Below the pieces are notes generated by a model that had not been told where the DNA came from, ran no database searches, and worked only from the letters and a program-made list of their open reading frames with translations. DNA of 64,000 bases, taken from positions 7,766-71,765 of the forward strand of contig CAZWAK010000019.1 in assembly GCA_964631865.1 (NCBI GenBank). The letters run 5' to 3'. Within the stretch, counting starts at the first letter, position 1, and each line of letters begins with the position of its first letter. The translations under genes and the position numbers were made by a program. Positions 33,790 to 42,488 of this stretch are shown piece after piece. The DNA is from JAFDVL01 sp964631865. Lineage in GTDB: Bacteria > Acidobacteriota > Blastocatellia > RBC074.

Positions 33790-35367
33790 ATGACCAAACA
33801 CCCCTTACTGGATTCCTCGTTAAGTCGGCGCGACACGCTGCGATTATTAGGTGCGACCGGAGCCGCTTCGTTATTGGGCGCGAGTGCGCAGAAGGGGCTG
33901 TTGCCCTGGTTGTTGAATGCGCCTGGAGCGGTTAGCTATGAAGATATGGTGGCGCGTTTTATGCGTCCGGCGTTGTATGTCGCATCGCCTGTGCAGGAGA
34001 CGAAGCTGGTGAGCGAAATGAGTTGCGTCGGGCGACCCGCGTTAACGGAAGGTCCGTTTTTTGTGGACGAACGGCTCAATCGTTCAGACATCCGCTCTGA
34101 CCCGTCGAACAACACGGTCAAGCAGGGCGTGCCGGTGAAGATCAAATTCAATATCTTTCGCACCAGCGGCAGCACCTGCACGCCCTTGGCCGGCGCGCTC
34201 GTGGATTTGTGGCACTGCGACGCGGAGGGCGGGTATTCGGACGTGAGCGGGCAAGGCAATCCGAACAACTTAGGACAAAAGTTTCTGCGCGGCTATCAAG
34301 TCACGGACGCGAATGGCGCGGTCGAATTCACAACGATTTATCCGGGCTGGTATTCCGGGCGCACCGTTCACATGCATTACAAAGTGCGTTTGTTTTCCGG
34401 CACGACGCGCACTTATGAATTCACGTCGCAGGTGATGTTCGATGACACTTTGACCGATCAGGTGTTCACGCAAACACCCTACAGCGCGCGCCCGAATCGG
34501 AACACGCGCAACAGCAACGACAACATTTACCAAAGCGGCGGCAGCACGTTGTTGCTCACTCTGACAGCGGACGGGCAAGGCGGGTACACGACGAGCTATG
34601 ACATTTCCTTGTCGGGTCTGCCCGCGACGACGTCGGTGCTCAGCCCTGTGTCCGGCGCGAGCTATGCCAGCGGCGCGGCACTCAGCAGCGAAAGCATCGC
34701 TTCGATCTTTGGCAATGGCCTGGCGTCTACGACCGCGACCGCGCCAGCCAACGCAGCGAATCAATTGCCGACGACTTTAGGCGATGTGACCGTAACGGTG
34801 CGCGATGCGAACGGCACGACGCGCAATGCGCCGCTGTTTTACGTTTCTCCCGCCCAGCTCAACGCGCAAATTCCGGCGGGAACCAGCTTGGGAACGGCCA
34901 CGTTGACGGCCTTGCAAGGCGGAACCAGCGTGGCGCAAGGCACAGTCGCCATCGAAGCCGTCGCGCCCGGCATCTTCACGGCGAACGCCAACGGCGCAGG
35001 AGTCGCCGCCGCGCTGATTCAGCGTGTCCGAGGCGATGGCTCACAAAGTTATGAGGCGGTGTGGCAATACGACGCCGCACAACAAAAAGCCATCGCTGTT
35101 CCGATTGATCTCGGCCCGGCTACGGACAATGTGTATCTGCTGCTGTTTGGCACAGGCTTCCGCGCGCGAACGTCGCTGTCATCGGTCGAATGCTCGATTG
35201 GCGGAGCCAGCGCGCAGGTTGTATACGCCGGAGCGCAAGGTCAGTACATGGGGTTGGATCAAGTCAACGCGCTCATCCCGCGCACATTGATTGGGCGCGG
35301 CGACGCGGACGTTCTCTTTCGCGTGGACGCGAAATTGGCCAATACGGTGACTGTCAACATCAAATAA
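33790..35367 (+). CDS. exported intradiol-dioxygenase-like protein fused to an acidobacterial TIGR03437 domain
   Basis: The 525-residue protein starts with a Tat-like signal (SRRDTLRLLGATGAASLLG). The intradiol ring-cleavage fold follows (about 55-285): LVDLWHCDAEGGYSD and YPGWYSGRTVHMHYKVR supply the Tyr and His residues expected to hold the ferric iron. After a short linker, residues about 290-525 form a beta-rich domain (ASIFGNGLAS, LFYVSPAQLNAQIPAG, VAPGIFTANANG) of the kind known as the acidobacterial C-terminal domain TIGR03437. The substrate is unknown, perhaps an aromatic catechol-like compound. A fair ribosome site (CAGGAGATACGAT) precedes the ATG. Confidence 0.88.
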   Translation: MTKHPLLDSSLSRRDTLRLLGATGAASLLGASAQKGLLPWLLNAPGAVSYEDMVARFMRPALYVASPVQETKLVSEMSCVGRPALTEGPFFVDERLNRSDIRSDPSNNTVKQGVPVKIKFNIFRTSGSTCTPLAGALVDLWHCDAEGGYSDVSGQGNPNNLGQKFLRGYQVTDANGAVEFTTIYPGWYSGRTVHMHYKVRLFSGTTRTYEFTSQVMFDDTLTDQVFTQTPYSARPNRNTRNSNDNIYQSGGSTLLLTLTADGQGGYTTSYDISLSGLPATTSVLSPVSGASYASGAALSSESIASIFGNGLASTTATAPANAANQLPTTLGDVTVTVRDANGTTRNAPLFYVSPAQLNAQIPAGTSLGTATLTALQGGTSVAQGTVAIEAVAPGIFTANANGAGVAAALIQRVRGDGSQSYEAVWQYDAAQQKAIAVPIDLGPATDNVYLLLFGTGFRARTSLSSVECSIGGASAQVVYAGAQGQYMGLDQVNALIPRTLIGRGDADVLFRVDAKLANTVTVNIK

Positions 35368-35394
35368 ACCTGCCGCTATCGCAGGCCAAACCAT

Positions 35395-36456
35395 TCAAGC
35401 GATCACGACCGGCAAACCCAGAAAATTGCCGTATTGTTGTGCCGCTGCGGTGACTGCCTGAGTTTCGGCTTTGGTCAGTGGCGTGAAGGTATTTGTTTCC
35501 AGCACGACAGCGTCTTTTCGCAATGTGCGCTTCCACGTGCCGACCAACTGGCCTTTGAGAAAAATCAGGTGATTGAAAATCAATTGGCTGGCGTGCTCGA
35601 CGTGGAAGATCGCGCTGCGGTCGCGGTATGCAATGCCGTACTCGTCATAGTTCGGCAACAGGTACGCGGCTGGAATCGTTGCTTTGGCAATGGGTGCGGA
35701 TGAAGCCAGCCAATAGGTCTGTGCCTTGTAAGTGACGTGTTGCAATTCAGATGGCAGCGCCGCCACGCCACGTCGCGCATCGGTCAACGTTAGCCCCGAC
35801 CACCACGCAAAGTCCTGCAAGGTGGCCGGGCCGTGGCTCACAAAATAACGACGCACCAATTCACACAAAGCTTCCTCGCGGGTGAGTGTGGGAGTGGGCG
35901 GCACGCGCTCGTCGAGCAAGGCGTAGGTGAATTGTTTGCCGCGCCGCGCGCCGCTACAGACCACGCCTTCCAACTCGGCGTGCATCATCAGATGCGCCAT
36001 GCGAACGGTATCCTCTGCGGCAATTCCAGACGCTGCAAAGACCGCACGCAATTCATCGCGCGTCAATTGCCGTCCGCCCTGCAAGGCTTTGGTCAGCACC
36101 TGGACGCTGCGCCGCAAGGTCTGTGCGTCGAGTTCATGTTTGCGGTTGTACGGCGCGAGCAAGGCGTGAACACGCGGCGCAGTCAGCTTCAGCATCCAGC
36201 GAATATCGGCAGGCGCGACGAAATGCCACGTAGGCCGCAGCACGTGCGTGCGCAGAATTGTGCCATCGGTAAACGCTCGCTCGACGTCATCGTCGGTTGT
36301 GCCGGGCAGACGCGCCCCTAACGCCCATTTCGCGCCCGCATAATCCTGCGCCTGCACTGCGCCGAGCCATTGCACGAGGGCGGCAGGTTGCGTGAGCCAG
36401 CCTGTGACGAGATGTTGATTTTGTAAACGCTGCCGGATGATTTCGGTGTTTGTCAT
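35395..36456 (-). CDS. AlkZ/YcaQ-like winged-helix protein (putative DNA glycosylase)
   Basis: The 353-residue cytoplasmic protein belongs to the HTH_42 (winged-helix DNA-binding) family, which includes the interstrand-crosslink glycosylases AlkZ and YcaQ. Residues 32-40 read GAVQAQDYA, containing the Q-x-Q motif (Gln35, Gln37) described as catalytic in AlkZ. HVLRPTWHFV and LLPNYDEYGIAYRDR are further family blocks. It may repair DNA alkylation or crosslinks; the substrate is inferred. It converges on the dioxygenase gene with a 27-bp gap that holds a small CCTGC/GCAGG hairpin. The ATG at 36456 is the only good start. Confidence 0.85.
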   Translation of the reverse strand: MTNTEIIRQRLQNQHLVTGWLTQPAALVQWLGAVQAQDYAGAKWALGARLPGTTDDDVERAFTDGTILRTHVLRPTWHFVAPADIRWMLKLTAPRVHALLAPYNRKHELDAQTLRRSVQVLTKALQGGRQLTRDELRAVFAASGIAAEDTVRMAHLMMHAELEGVVCSGARRGKQFTYALLDERVPPTPTLTREEALCELVRRYFVSHGPATLQDFAWWSGLTLTDARRGVAALPSELQHVTYKAQTYWLASSAPIAKATIPAAYLLPNYDEYGIAYRDRSAIFHVEHASQLIFNHLIFLKGQLVGTWKRTLRKDAVVLETNTFTPLTKAETQAVTAAAQQYGNFLGLPVVIA

Positions 36457-36469
36457 TCGCTCTTTTCGT

Positions 36470-36644
36470 CAGCAATTCTCATTTTGAAAAAACCTGGCCT
36501 CTCCGCGCACCTGAACAGCGCGCATTCTTCCTTCTTGATTCTTCCTTCTTCATTGTTTCTAGAGGGATGCCTCGACAAACAATGAAAAAGGAAGAAGGAA
36601 AAATGAAGAATGTCGCGGCCACAGTTCCAAATTGAGAATTGCTG
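36470..36644. repeat. two-tier nested inverted repeat (outer AGCAATTCTCA, inner TTCCTTCTTCC family)
   Basis: The outer arms CAGCAATTCTCATTTTG (36470-36486) and CAAATTGAGAATTGCTG (36628-36644) pair at 16 of 17 positions. Inside them, 36522-36564 (CATTCTTCCTTCTT words and CATTGTTT) pairs with 36576-36614. The inner words match the hairpin at 22797. Between this element and the palindrome at 36759 I see no gene or clear signal in the 36457-36835 spacer. Confidence 0.8.
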
Positions 36645-36758
36645 TCTTTTCGTCCCTAGTCCCGTAGAAAATAAAGCACGCCAGACGATTGCGCAACCGC
36701 CTTGGAACCGACGGCGACGGGCCGCAGAACAGCGCGTAATTTCCTCACCCAAGGGAAT

Positions 36759-36780
36759 GCGATTTGCCAAATCGCGTTAC
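36759..36780. repeat. GATTTG palindrome upstream of the enolase-superfamily gene
   Basis: GCGATTTG-C-CAAATCGC (36759-36775) continues as GTTAC, the reverse orientation of the usual GTAAC flank. It ends 56 bases before the ATG at 36836. Confidence 0.8.
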
Positions 36781-36835
36781 CTTCTCCTTTGTGGTAAGGT
36801 GTGCTGCACCAACTTCCAACACAGAAAGGATTGCT

Positions 36836-38071
36836 ATGAAACGCCGCCAGTTTCTCAAAACGTCGCTCTACAGTTTGCCCGCGACCGTCTTCGCTTCGTC
36901 TTTGCTGGATGCGCTTAGCGCGCCCCTTCCCAAAATGAAAATCACCAAAGTGCGGTTTTACGAATCGCCGCTTTCGCGTCCGATGGTCAATCAAAGCATG
37001 CACATCGTCGTCGTCGAAACCGATGCCGGGATCACAGGCATTGGCGAAGGCGGTTATGTGGATGGCATTCGCGAATGCGCCGAAATGGTGATTGGCGAAG
37101 ACCCGACGCGCATTGACCATTGCTGGCAATTGATGTTTCGCGGGCGGTTTTATCCGGCGGGACGCGAAAAGTTGCACGCGATGGGCGCGATTGATATGGC
37201 ACTCTGGGACATCAAGGGCAAGGCGCTCGGCGTGCCCGTGTGGCAATTGCTCGGCGGGCAATCGCGCGAGTACATCGAATGTTATTCGACCGGCGCGATT
37301 CGTGTGCCGGGCGGCGTGAAAGAAAACGCGCAGGCCACGATTGCCGCGGGCTTCCGCGCGTTTCGTACGTCGGTCACAGACCCCGGCGGCGGCGCTCCGT
37401 TTGTCTCGCAACGAATGGTGCGCAAGACATTCGAGCATTGCCAGGCGATCCGCGAAGCCATCGGCCCCGATGCGGATTGGGCGATTGATTATCACACGCG
37501 ACTCGACTTTCCCGATGCCGTGCGCCTGAGTACGTTGCTTGAACCGCTGGAGCCGTATTTCTGCGAAGACCTCGTGCGCTCGGAAAACAACGCCGTCTAC
37601 CGCGAATTGCGCAAGCAGGTGAAAGTGCCGATTGCGGTCGGCGAACAGCACAGCACGCGCTGGGACATCAACGAACTGATCGAGCAGCATTTGATTGACT
37701 ATAACCGCGTCTCCATTCCGAATTGCGGCGGCATCACCGAATACGCCAAGCTCGCGGCGATGAGCGAAGCGCATTATGTCGGGCTGACGCCGCACTTCAC
37801 CGGCCCCATCAGCGAAGCGGCATTGTCGCACGTTTGCGCCGCGTTTTCCGGGCCGGTGCTAATGGAGATCGCAGGCTTGTACAAACCCGATGCGATTGAG
37901 TATTTGCCGAAAGTGTTTGATTTCCGGCAAGGCAAGATTTGGCCGAATGAACGCCCTGGCTTAGGCGTTGAATTCGATGCGACGAAGCTGAAGCTGACGG
38001 CGGAATTCACGAAGCGCAATCACCCGATCACGACCTTTCGCCGCCCGGATGGTTCGATCACGAATTGGTAG
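36836..38071 (+). CDS. Tat-exported enolase-superfamily enzyme (mandelate racemase/muconate lactonizing type)
   Basis: The 411-residue protein begins with a Tat-like signal (MKRRQFLKTSLYSLPATVFA). The enolase-superfamily capping domain and barrel follow. Visible metal and catalytic blocks are WAIDYHTRLDF, YFCEDLVR, VPIAVGEQHSTR and LTPHFTGP, matching the sugar-acid dehydratase branch (D-galactonate type) more than true mandelate racemase. An export signal on this superfamily is unusual but recurs in Acidobacteriota and Planctomycetes. A sugar-acid MFS transporter and a Gfo/Idh oxidoreductase a few kilobases away suggest a shared sugar-acid role. GAAAGGA precedes the ATG. Confidence 0.88.
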   Translation: MKRRQFLKTSLYSLPATVFASSLLDALSAPLPKMKITKVRFYESPLSRPMVNQSMHIVVVETDAGITGIGEGGYVDGIRECAEMVIGEDPTRIDHCWQLMFRGRFYPAGREKLHAMGAIDMALWDIKGKALGVPVWQLLGGQSREYIECYSTGAIRVPGGVKENAQATIAAGFRAFRTSVTDPGGGAPFVSQRMVRKTFEHCQAIREAIGPDADWAIDYHTRLDFPDAVRLSTLLEPLEPYFCEDLVRSENNAVYRELRKQVKVPIAVGEQHSTRWDINELIEQHLIDYNRVSIPNCGGITEYAKLAAMSEAHYVGLTPHFTGPISEAALSHVCAAFSGPVLMEIAGLYKPDAIEYLPKVFDFRQGKIWPNERPGLGVEFDATKLKLTAEFTKRNHPITTFRRPDGSITNW

Positions 38072-38080
38072 TAAAGGCTT

Positions 38081-38221
38081 TTTCACCGCAGAGGCGCAGA
38101 GATCGCACAGAGTTTCGCGGAGTTTTTTTGAGATTACGAAACAAACGAAAATAACGAAACAGACGAAAACGAATTCTTCTCTGCGTTTCCTCTGCGTTTC
38201 CTCTGCGCCTCTGCGGTGAAA
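38081..38221. repeat. long inverted repeat of the GCAGAGGCGCAGAG family
   Basis: A 21-base arm, TTTCACCGCAGAGGCGCAGA plus G (38081-38101), is the exact reverse complement of 38201-38221. The arms continue as repeated CTGCGTTTCCT words on the right. The loop carries ACGAAAC/ACGAAAA words in several copies. It sits 9 bases after the enolase-family stop and may stabilise that mRNA or end it. Confidence 0.9.
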
Positions 38222-38258
38222 TTGCTTTCGACTACTCAACGCTGAAAGAGATACGTTA

Positions 38259-38288
38259 CTGACACTGACTGTCGCACCGTGTTACGAT
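38259..38288 (+). promoter_or_regulatory. candidate sigma-70 promoter for the M16 peptidase gene
   Basis: CTGACA and TACGAT are separated by 18 bases; each matches consensus at four or five positions. The start codon lies 38 bases after the -10 box. The match is moderate and was found by eye. Confidence 0.35.
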
Positions 38289-38326
38289 GATTCCTCGATA
38301 TTTTTGAAGCGAGTAGTTGTAATTCA

Positions 38327-39598
38327 ATGAGTACAGATTTTTCAGTTCGTAAAACCAAGCTTGCCAACGGCCTCGTCGTCGTTTCCGAGCAAATGCCGCA
38401 CGTGCGGTCAGTGAGCTTTGGCGTGTTCCTACGCGAAGGGTCGCGGCACGAAACGTCTGCCGTCAACGGCATCAACCATTTCATCGAACACACGCTTTTC
38501 AAAGGCACGCGCAAACGTTCGGCGGTGCAAATCGCGGACGAATCCGACGCGCTCGGCGGCTATCTGGATGCGTTCACGGCGCGCGAATCCGTTGGCTTCA
38601 CGAACAAAGTGCTGGACGAACATCTGCCGCAAGCCTTCGAACTGATCGCGGATTTAGTAACTGCGCCGACCTTCGATCCGATTGAGTTGGACAAGGAGCG
38701 CAACGTCATTCTCGAAGAAATCAAGATGGTCGAAGACACGCCGGATGATTTGGTCTTCGAGATTTTTTCCGAAGGCTTTTATCCCAACCATTCGCTCGGA
38801 CGCCCGATTTTAGGCACGCCGGAGACACTCGCCACGTTTCAAGCGAACAGCGTGCGCGCGCATTACGAAGACGCTTATCGTCCCGAAAATTTAGTCATCG
38901 CTGCCGCAGGCAATGTGACGCACGAAGCGTTGCTCGACCTCGTCAACCAGCACTTCGGGTATTTACAGCCCCGCGCAGTCGCCGCGAATCATCCCGAACC
39001 CGCGCCGACGCCGCACTTCACGCTGCGCCACAAAGCCGAATTGGAGCAGGCGCATCTGGTCATCGGCGCGCGTTGCCCGTCGTTGATGAGCGCGGATCAT
39101 TACGCGGTGAATGTGCTCTGTACAATTTTGGGCGGCGGGATGAGTTCGCGGTTGTTTCAGTCAGTGCGCGAAGACAAAGGCTTGGTCTACACGATTTTTT
39201 CGGCGCTGACGGAATACGTGGACACGGGCTTCCTGAGCATTTACGCGGGCGCTTCGGCGGACAACATCGAACCGACCATTGCCGCGACGATGGACGAAGT
39301 ACGACGGCTGAAATCCGATGCGGTCAGCGACGCCGAATTGCAACGCAACAAAGATCAATTGAAAACCAGCCTGATGCTCGCGCTCGAATCCAGTTCCGCG
39401 CGGATGAATGCGCTCGCGTCGCAGGAAATGACCTGGGGCGAATTCGTCACGCCGGACGAAGTCATCGAACACATCAACGCCGTCACGGCAGAAGATGTGC
39501 AACGACTGGCGAGCGAGATTTTTCAGCCGGAACGACTGGCCGTCACGGTGTTGGGCGAAGTGGACGGGTTGGCGATTGCGCCCGAGCAGTTGGCCTGA
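38327..39598 (+). CDS. M16-family zinc metallopeptidase (pitrilysin/processing-peptidase type)
   Basis: The 423-residue protein has the inverted zinc motif H-F-I-E-H at 51-55 and the third ligand Glu131 in the RNVILEEIKMVED block, so it should be an active peptidase. The C-terminal half is the inactive M16 repeat (GGGMSSRLFQSVREDKGLVY). There is no signal peptide, so it is cytoplasmic, like PqqL/YmxG-type enzymes that degrade small peptides. It starts at ATG 38327 with no strong ribosome site. A hairpin with a T-run follows its stop. Confidence 0.95.
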   Translation: MSTDFSVRKTKLANGLVVVSEQMPHVRSVSFGVFLREGSRHETSAVNGINHFIEHTLFKGTRKRSAVQIADESDALGGYLDAFTARESVGFTNKVLDEHLPQAFELIADLVTAPTFDPIELDKERNVILEEIKMVEDTPDDLVFEIFSEGFYPNHSLGRPILGTPETLATFQANSVRAHYEDAYRPENLVIAAAGNVTHEALLDLVNQHFGYLQPRAVAANHPEPAPTPHFTLRHKAELEQAHLVIGARCPSLMSADHYAVNVLCTILGGGMSSRLFQSVREDKGLVYTIFSALTEYVDTGFLSIYAGASADNIEPTIAATMDEVRRLKSDAVSDAELQRNKDQLKTSLMLALESSSARMNALASQEMTWGEFVTPDEVIEHINAVTAEDVQRLASEIFQPERLAVTVLGEVDGLAIAPEQLA

Positions 39599-39613
39599 GG
39601 TTTGGTAATGAGC

Positions 39614-39645
39614 GTAACGCGATTTGGCAAATCGCGTTACTTTTT
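39614..39645 (+). terminator. GATTTG palindrome acting as a probable rho-independent terminator
   Basis: GTAACGCGATTTG (39614-39626), one base, then CAAATCGCGTTAC (39628-39640) form a 13-bp perfect stem, followed by TTTTT (39641-39645). It follows the M16 gene by 15 bases and lies just upstream of the next gene, whose GAGGAG ribosome site comes right after. It is the longest palindrome of the GATTTG family in the window. Confidence 0.6.
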
Positions 39646-39658
39646 CTGAGGAGCTTTC

Positions 39659-40810
39659 ATGTCACGAGCCTTCTTTTTGCTCTCGCTTTTGTTGCTCAGT
39701 TGCTCGGCGCAAAACCCTGCGACCATCACGCAATCGCAAACGGTCACGGCTCCGGCACAAGCGGCAGCGGCGCAACCTGCATCGGAGGCGCTTTCGGCGG
39801 CGGAATTTGCGCAACTCGTCGAACGCATCTCCGAAGCGAACGGCTACTTCGACACGGACAATTTGATCTCGAATGAAAGCTCCTACCTGCACGTGCTGGG
39901 CAAGATGCGCAAGCTGAATGTGACGGGCGGCGCATACGTGGGCGTGGGGCCGGATCAGAACTTTTCGTACATCGCGCAGGTGCGTCCGCGCATCGCCTTC
40001 ATCGTGGACATCCGCCGCGACAATCAATTGCAGCATCTGTTTTTCAAGGCGTTGTTTGCGCTGGCGAACAATCGCGCGGAGTATTTGTGTTTGCTGTTCG
40101 GCAAGCCCGTCGTGATGGATGCGGGCAAATGGCACATCACGCAAATCGTCGAATATCTCGACAAAATTTCATCAGATCGCAAACGCTTTGACGCCACGCG
40201 CGAGAAGATTGCGGCGAAGGTCAAAACCTTTGGCCTGAAGCTCGACGACAAAGACCTCGCCACCATTGCGCGCATTCACGAAGAGTTTTTCAATGCGGGA
40301 CTCGACTTGAAATTCACCAGCCATTACCGCTCGCCGCGTTCGTATTATCCGAGCTATCGGGACTTGCTGCTCGAAAAAGATTTGACCGGCAAGCAGTGCA
40401 ATTACCTCGTGGCGGAAGACGATTTTCAATTCATGCGTTCGCTCGAAAATCGCAACCTGCTGATCCCGGCGGTCGGCAATTTCGCGGGCGACAAGGCGCT
40501 GCGCGAAGTCGGCAAAGTCCTGAAAGAACGCGGCGAAAAAGTGACTGCGTTTTATACCTCGAACGTTGAATATTACCTGATGGGCGATACGAGCTTTGAT
40601 CGTTATGCCGAGAACGTGCGCAGTTGGCCGCTGGATCCGCGCGGCGTGCTGATTCGCAGCGTGTTTGGCGGCGGCTACGGCATTCGTTCCGTGCAGAACG
40701 TGCCGGGTTATTACAGCGTGCAATTGCTGCAACCGCTGGAGAGTTTTGTGAAAGGCAAGTTCGAGAGCTACCGCGATTTAATTACGCAGGATTCGTTGGA
40801 TTTGAAATAA
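39659..40810 (+). CDS. conserved lipoprotein, possibly Rossmann-fold
   Basis: The 383-residue protein has a lipoprotein signal (LLSC, Cys15) followed by an Ala/Gln/Thr-rich linker. The body contains YLHVLGKMRKLNVTGGAYVG, IAFIVDIRRDNQLQHLFFKA and, later, DFQFMRSLENRNLLIPAVGN and TAFYTSNVEYYL. The alternation of strands and helices looks Rossmann-like, and homologues appear conserved in the phylum, but I cannot name a family or activity. GAGGAG precedes the ATG. It is flanked by hairpins on both sides and may be a single-gene unit. Confidence 0.75.
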   Translation: MSRAFFLLSLLLLSCSAQNPATITQSQTVTAPAQAAAAQPASEALSAAEFAQLVERISEANGYFDTDNLISNESSYLHVLGKMRKLNVTGGAYVGVGPDQNFSYIAQVRPRIAFIVDIRRDNQLQHLFFKALFALANNRAEYLCLLFGKPVVMDAGKWHITQIVEYLDKISSDRKRFDATREKIAAKVKTFGLKLDDKDLATIARIHEEFFNAGLDLKFTSHYRSPRSYYPSYRDLLLEKDLTGKQCNYLVAEDDFQFMRSLENRNLLIPAVGNFAGDKALREVGKVLKERGEKVTAFYTSNVEYYLMGDTSFDRYAENVRSWPLDPRGVLIRSVFGGGYGIRSVQNVPGYYSVQLLQPLESFVKGKFESYRDLITQDSLDLK

Positions 40811-40817
40811 AAGCATC

Positions 40818-40973
40818 AACCACAAGGCACGGAGCTTTTTTGACAGGATGAACAAGATTGTTTACAGGATTAACAGGGTTGCTTATAGGGCTTACAAGAT
40901 CATCCTGTAAATCCTGAACAAATCTTGTCAATCCTGTCTAAAAACCTCTGTGCGCTCTGTGTTCTCCGTGGTT
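40818..40973. repeat. nested inverted repeat: outer CCACAAGGCACGGAG, inner GACAGGAT/AATCCTGT family
   Basis: AACCACAAGGCACGGAG (40818) pairs with CTCCGTGGTT (40964-40973). Inside, GACAGGATGAACAAGATTG (from 40842) pairs with AATCTTGTCAATCCTGTC (40921-40938), and ACAGGATTAACAGG with ATCCTGTAAATCCTG. The element fills the gap between two convergent genes. Confidence 0.85.
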
Positions 40974-40978
40974 CATCA

Positions 40979-42268
40979 TCAAATCTTCGCCGGTTCCATT
41001 TTCGGCACGAGCAAGTTGATTGCTACCCACGCCAAAACATACGTCACGCCCGCAATCAGAAACATCGGCAGGTAATAGCTCGGATTCGCGTCCAAAACTT
41101 TGCCGATGTACAACGGCAACAGAATGCCGCCGATTGCACCCGCACAACTGCCGATGCCGACGACGGAGCCGACGGCCTTTTTCGGAAACAAATCGGCAGG
41201 CAACGTGAACAAATTCGCCGACCAACCTTGATGCGCGCCCGCCGCAATGCCGACCATAATCACGGCTGTCCACGCGCTCGACGTGTAATGCGCAATCGTC
41301 ACGAGCGGCATCACGGCGGCAAACACGAACAGCGCCAGTTTGCGCGCCCGATTCACTGTCCAGCCGCGTTTGATGAGCGCCGAAGACAAATAGCCGCCGC
41401 CCACCGAACCGACATCTGCGATCAAATACACAACCGTCAAATACGGAATCAGGTCGGTGCCCTTGATGCCGAAATTTTTGTTGAGAAACTTCGGCAGCCA
41501 GAACAGATAAAACCACCACACTGGATCGGTCATCATCTTGCCGATGGCAAAGGCCCAAAGCTGACGATACTTGAGCAGGGGCAGCCACGGGGTTTTCGAT
41601 TCGACGGCTTCCACTTCGCCATCGCGTATATGCTCCAATTCCGCAGCGGCCAGACGCGGATGCTCTTCGGGTTTTTGATACAACCACCACCAGAAAATCA
41701 GCCACAAAAAGCCCACTGCGCCCGTGAAAATGAAGGCGCTTTGCCAGCCATAATGCTCCGACAAGGTCAATGCCGTGTACGGCGCGATGATGGCTCCCAT
41801 ATTCGTCCCGGCATTGAAAATCCCGGTCGCCAACGCGCGTTCTCTTTTGGGAAACCATTCTGCCACTGTCTTGACCGAAGCCGGAAAGTTTGCCGCTTCG
41901 CCAATGCCGAGAAAAAAGCGCGCGATGCTGAAACCGATGGCGCTCGCGGCTAAAGCGTGTCCCATCCCTGCGATTGACCACATCACGAGCGCAATCGCAA
42001 AGCCGAGCTTGACGCCGATCTTGTCAATCACGCCGCCCCAGACCAGAAACATCACGGCATACGCAATCTGAAACGAAATCACGATGTTGCTGTACTCCGA
42101 TTCCGTCCAGCCGATTTTGTTCTGCAATTCGGGCGCGAGCGTGCCCAACACTTGCCGATCAATGTAGTTGACGACCGTCGCAAAAAATAGCAGGGCGCAA
42201 ATCCACCAACGCAGATGTTTGATTTTTCCGGCTGCCGCAGCGACAGCATCCGTGACGTTTTGACTCAT
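40979..42268 (-). CDS. MFS transporter of the anion:cation symporter (ACS) type, sugar-acid uptake
   Basis: The 429-residue protein has 12 predicted membrane helices. The ACS-family block NYIDRQVLG follows helix 1, and FLGIGEAANFPASVKTVAEWFPKRERALATGIFNAG is the signature of the hexuronate/galactonate (ExuT/DgoT) group. It probably imports an acidic sugar by proton symport. The ATG at 42268 has GGAGACC upstream; the long extension is rejected. It is divergent from the Gfo/Idh gene and near the enolase-superfamily enzyme. Confidence 0.93.
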   Translation of the reverse strand: MSQNVTDAVAAAAGKIKHLRWWICALLFFATVVNYIDRQVLGTLAPELQNKIGWTESEYSNIVISFQIAYAVMFLVWGGVIDKIGVKLGFAIALVMWSIAGMGHALAASAIGFSIARFFLGIGEAANFPASVKTVAEWFPKRERALATGIFNAGTNMGAIIAPYTALTLSEHYGWQSAFIFTGAVGFLWLIFWWWLYQKPEEHPRLAAAELEHIRDGEVEAVESKTPWLPLLKYRQLWAFAIGKMMTDPVWWFYLFWLPKFLNKNFGIKGTDLIPYLTVVYLIADVGSVGGGYLSSALIKRGWTVNRARKLALFVFAAVMPLVTIAHYTSSAWTAVIMVGIAAGAHQGWSANLFTLPADLFPKKAVGSVVGIGSCAGAIGGILLPLYIGKVLDANPSYYLPMFLIAGVTYVLAWVAINLLVPKMEPAKI

Positions 42269-42488
42269 GTTTGGTCTCCGGTGAGCGTAGTTTCGATTTC
42301 GAGAGTTGAAATGCGCGCTCAGCATAATATGCGCCCGCAGGCTGGTCAAACCAAACGCAGCTGCTTGGCAAAATCCTGCATCCATTACGCGCGGCATTGC
42401 GTCCGTAGCATTGTCAAATCGGGCGCGATAAGGAATCATTGCACGTCTGTACCGAACCGCAATTCAACGTAACCAAAGGAGCATCACT

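Noticed and set aside
39614..39640. The GATTTG palindrome read only as an ordinary terminator
   Set aside because: One of four copies has a clear T-run; the shared feature is position before a start codon, so it is reported as a repeat family with one terminator-like copy.
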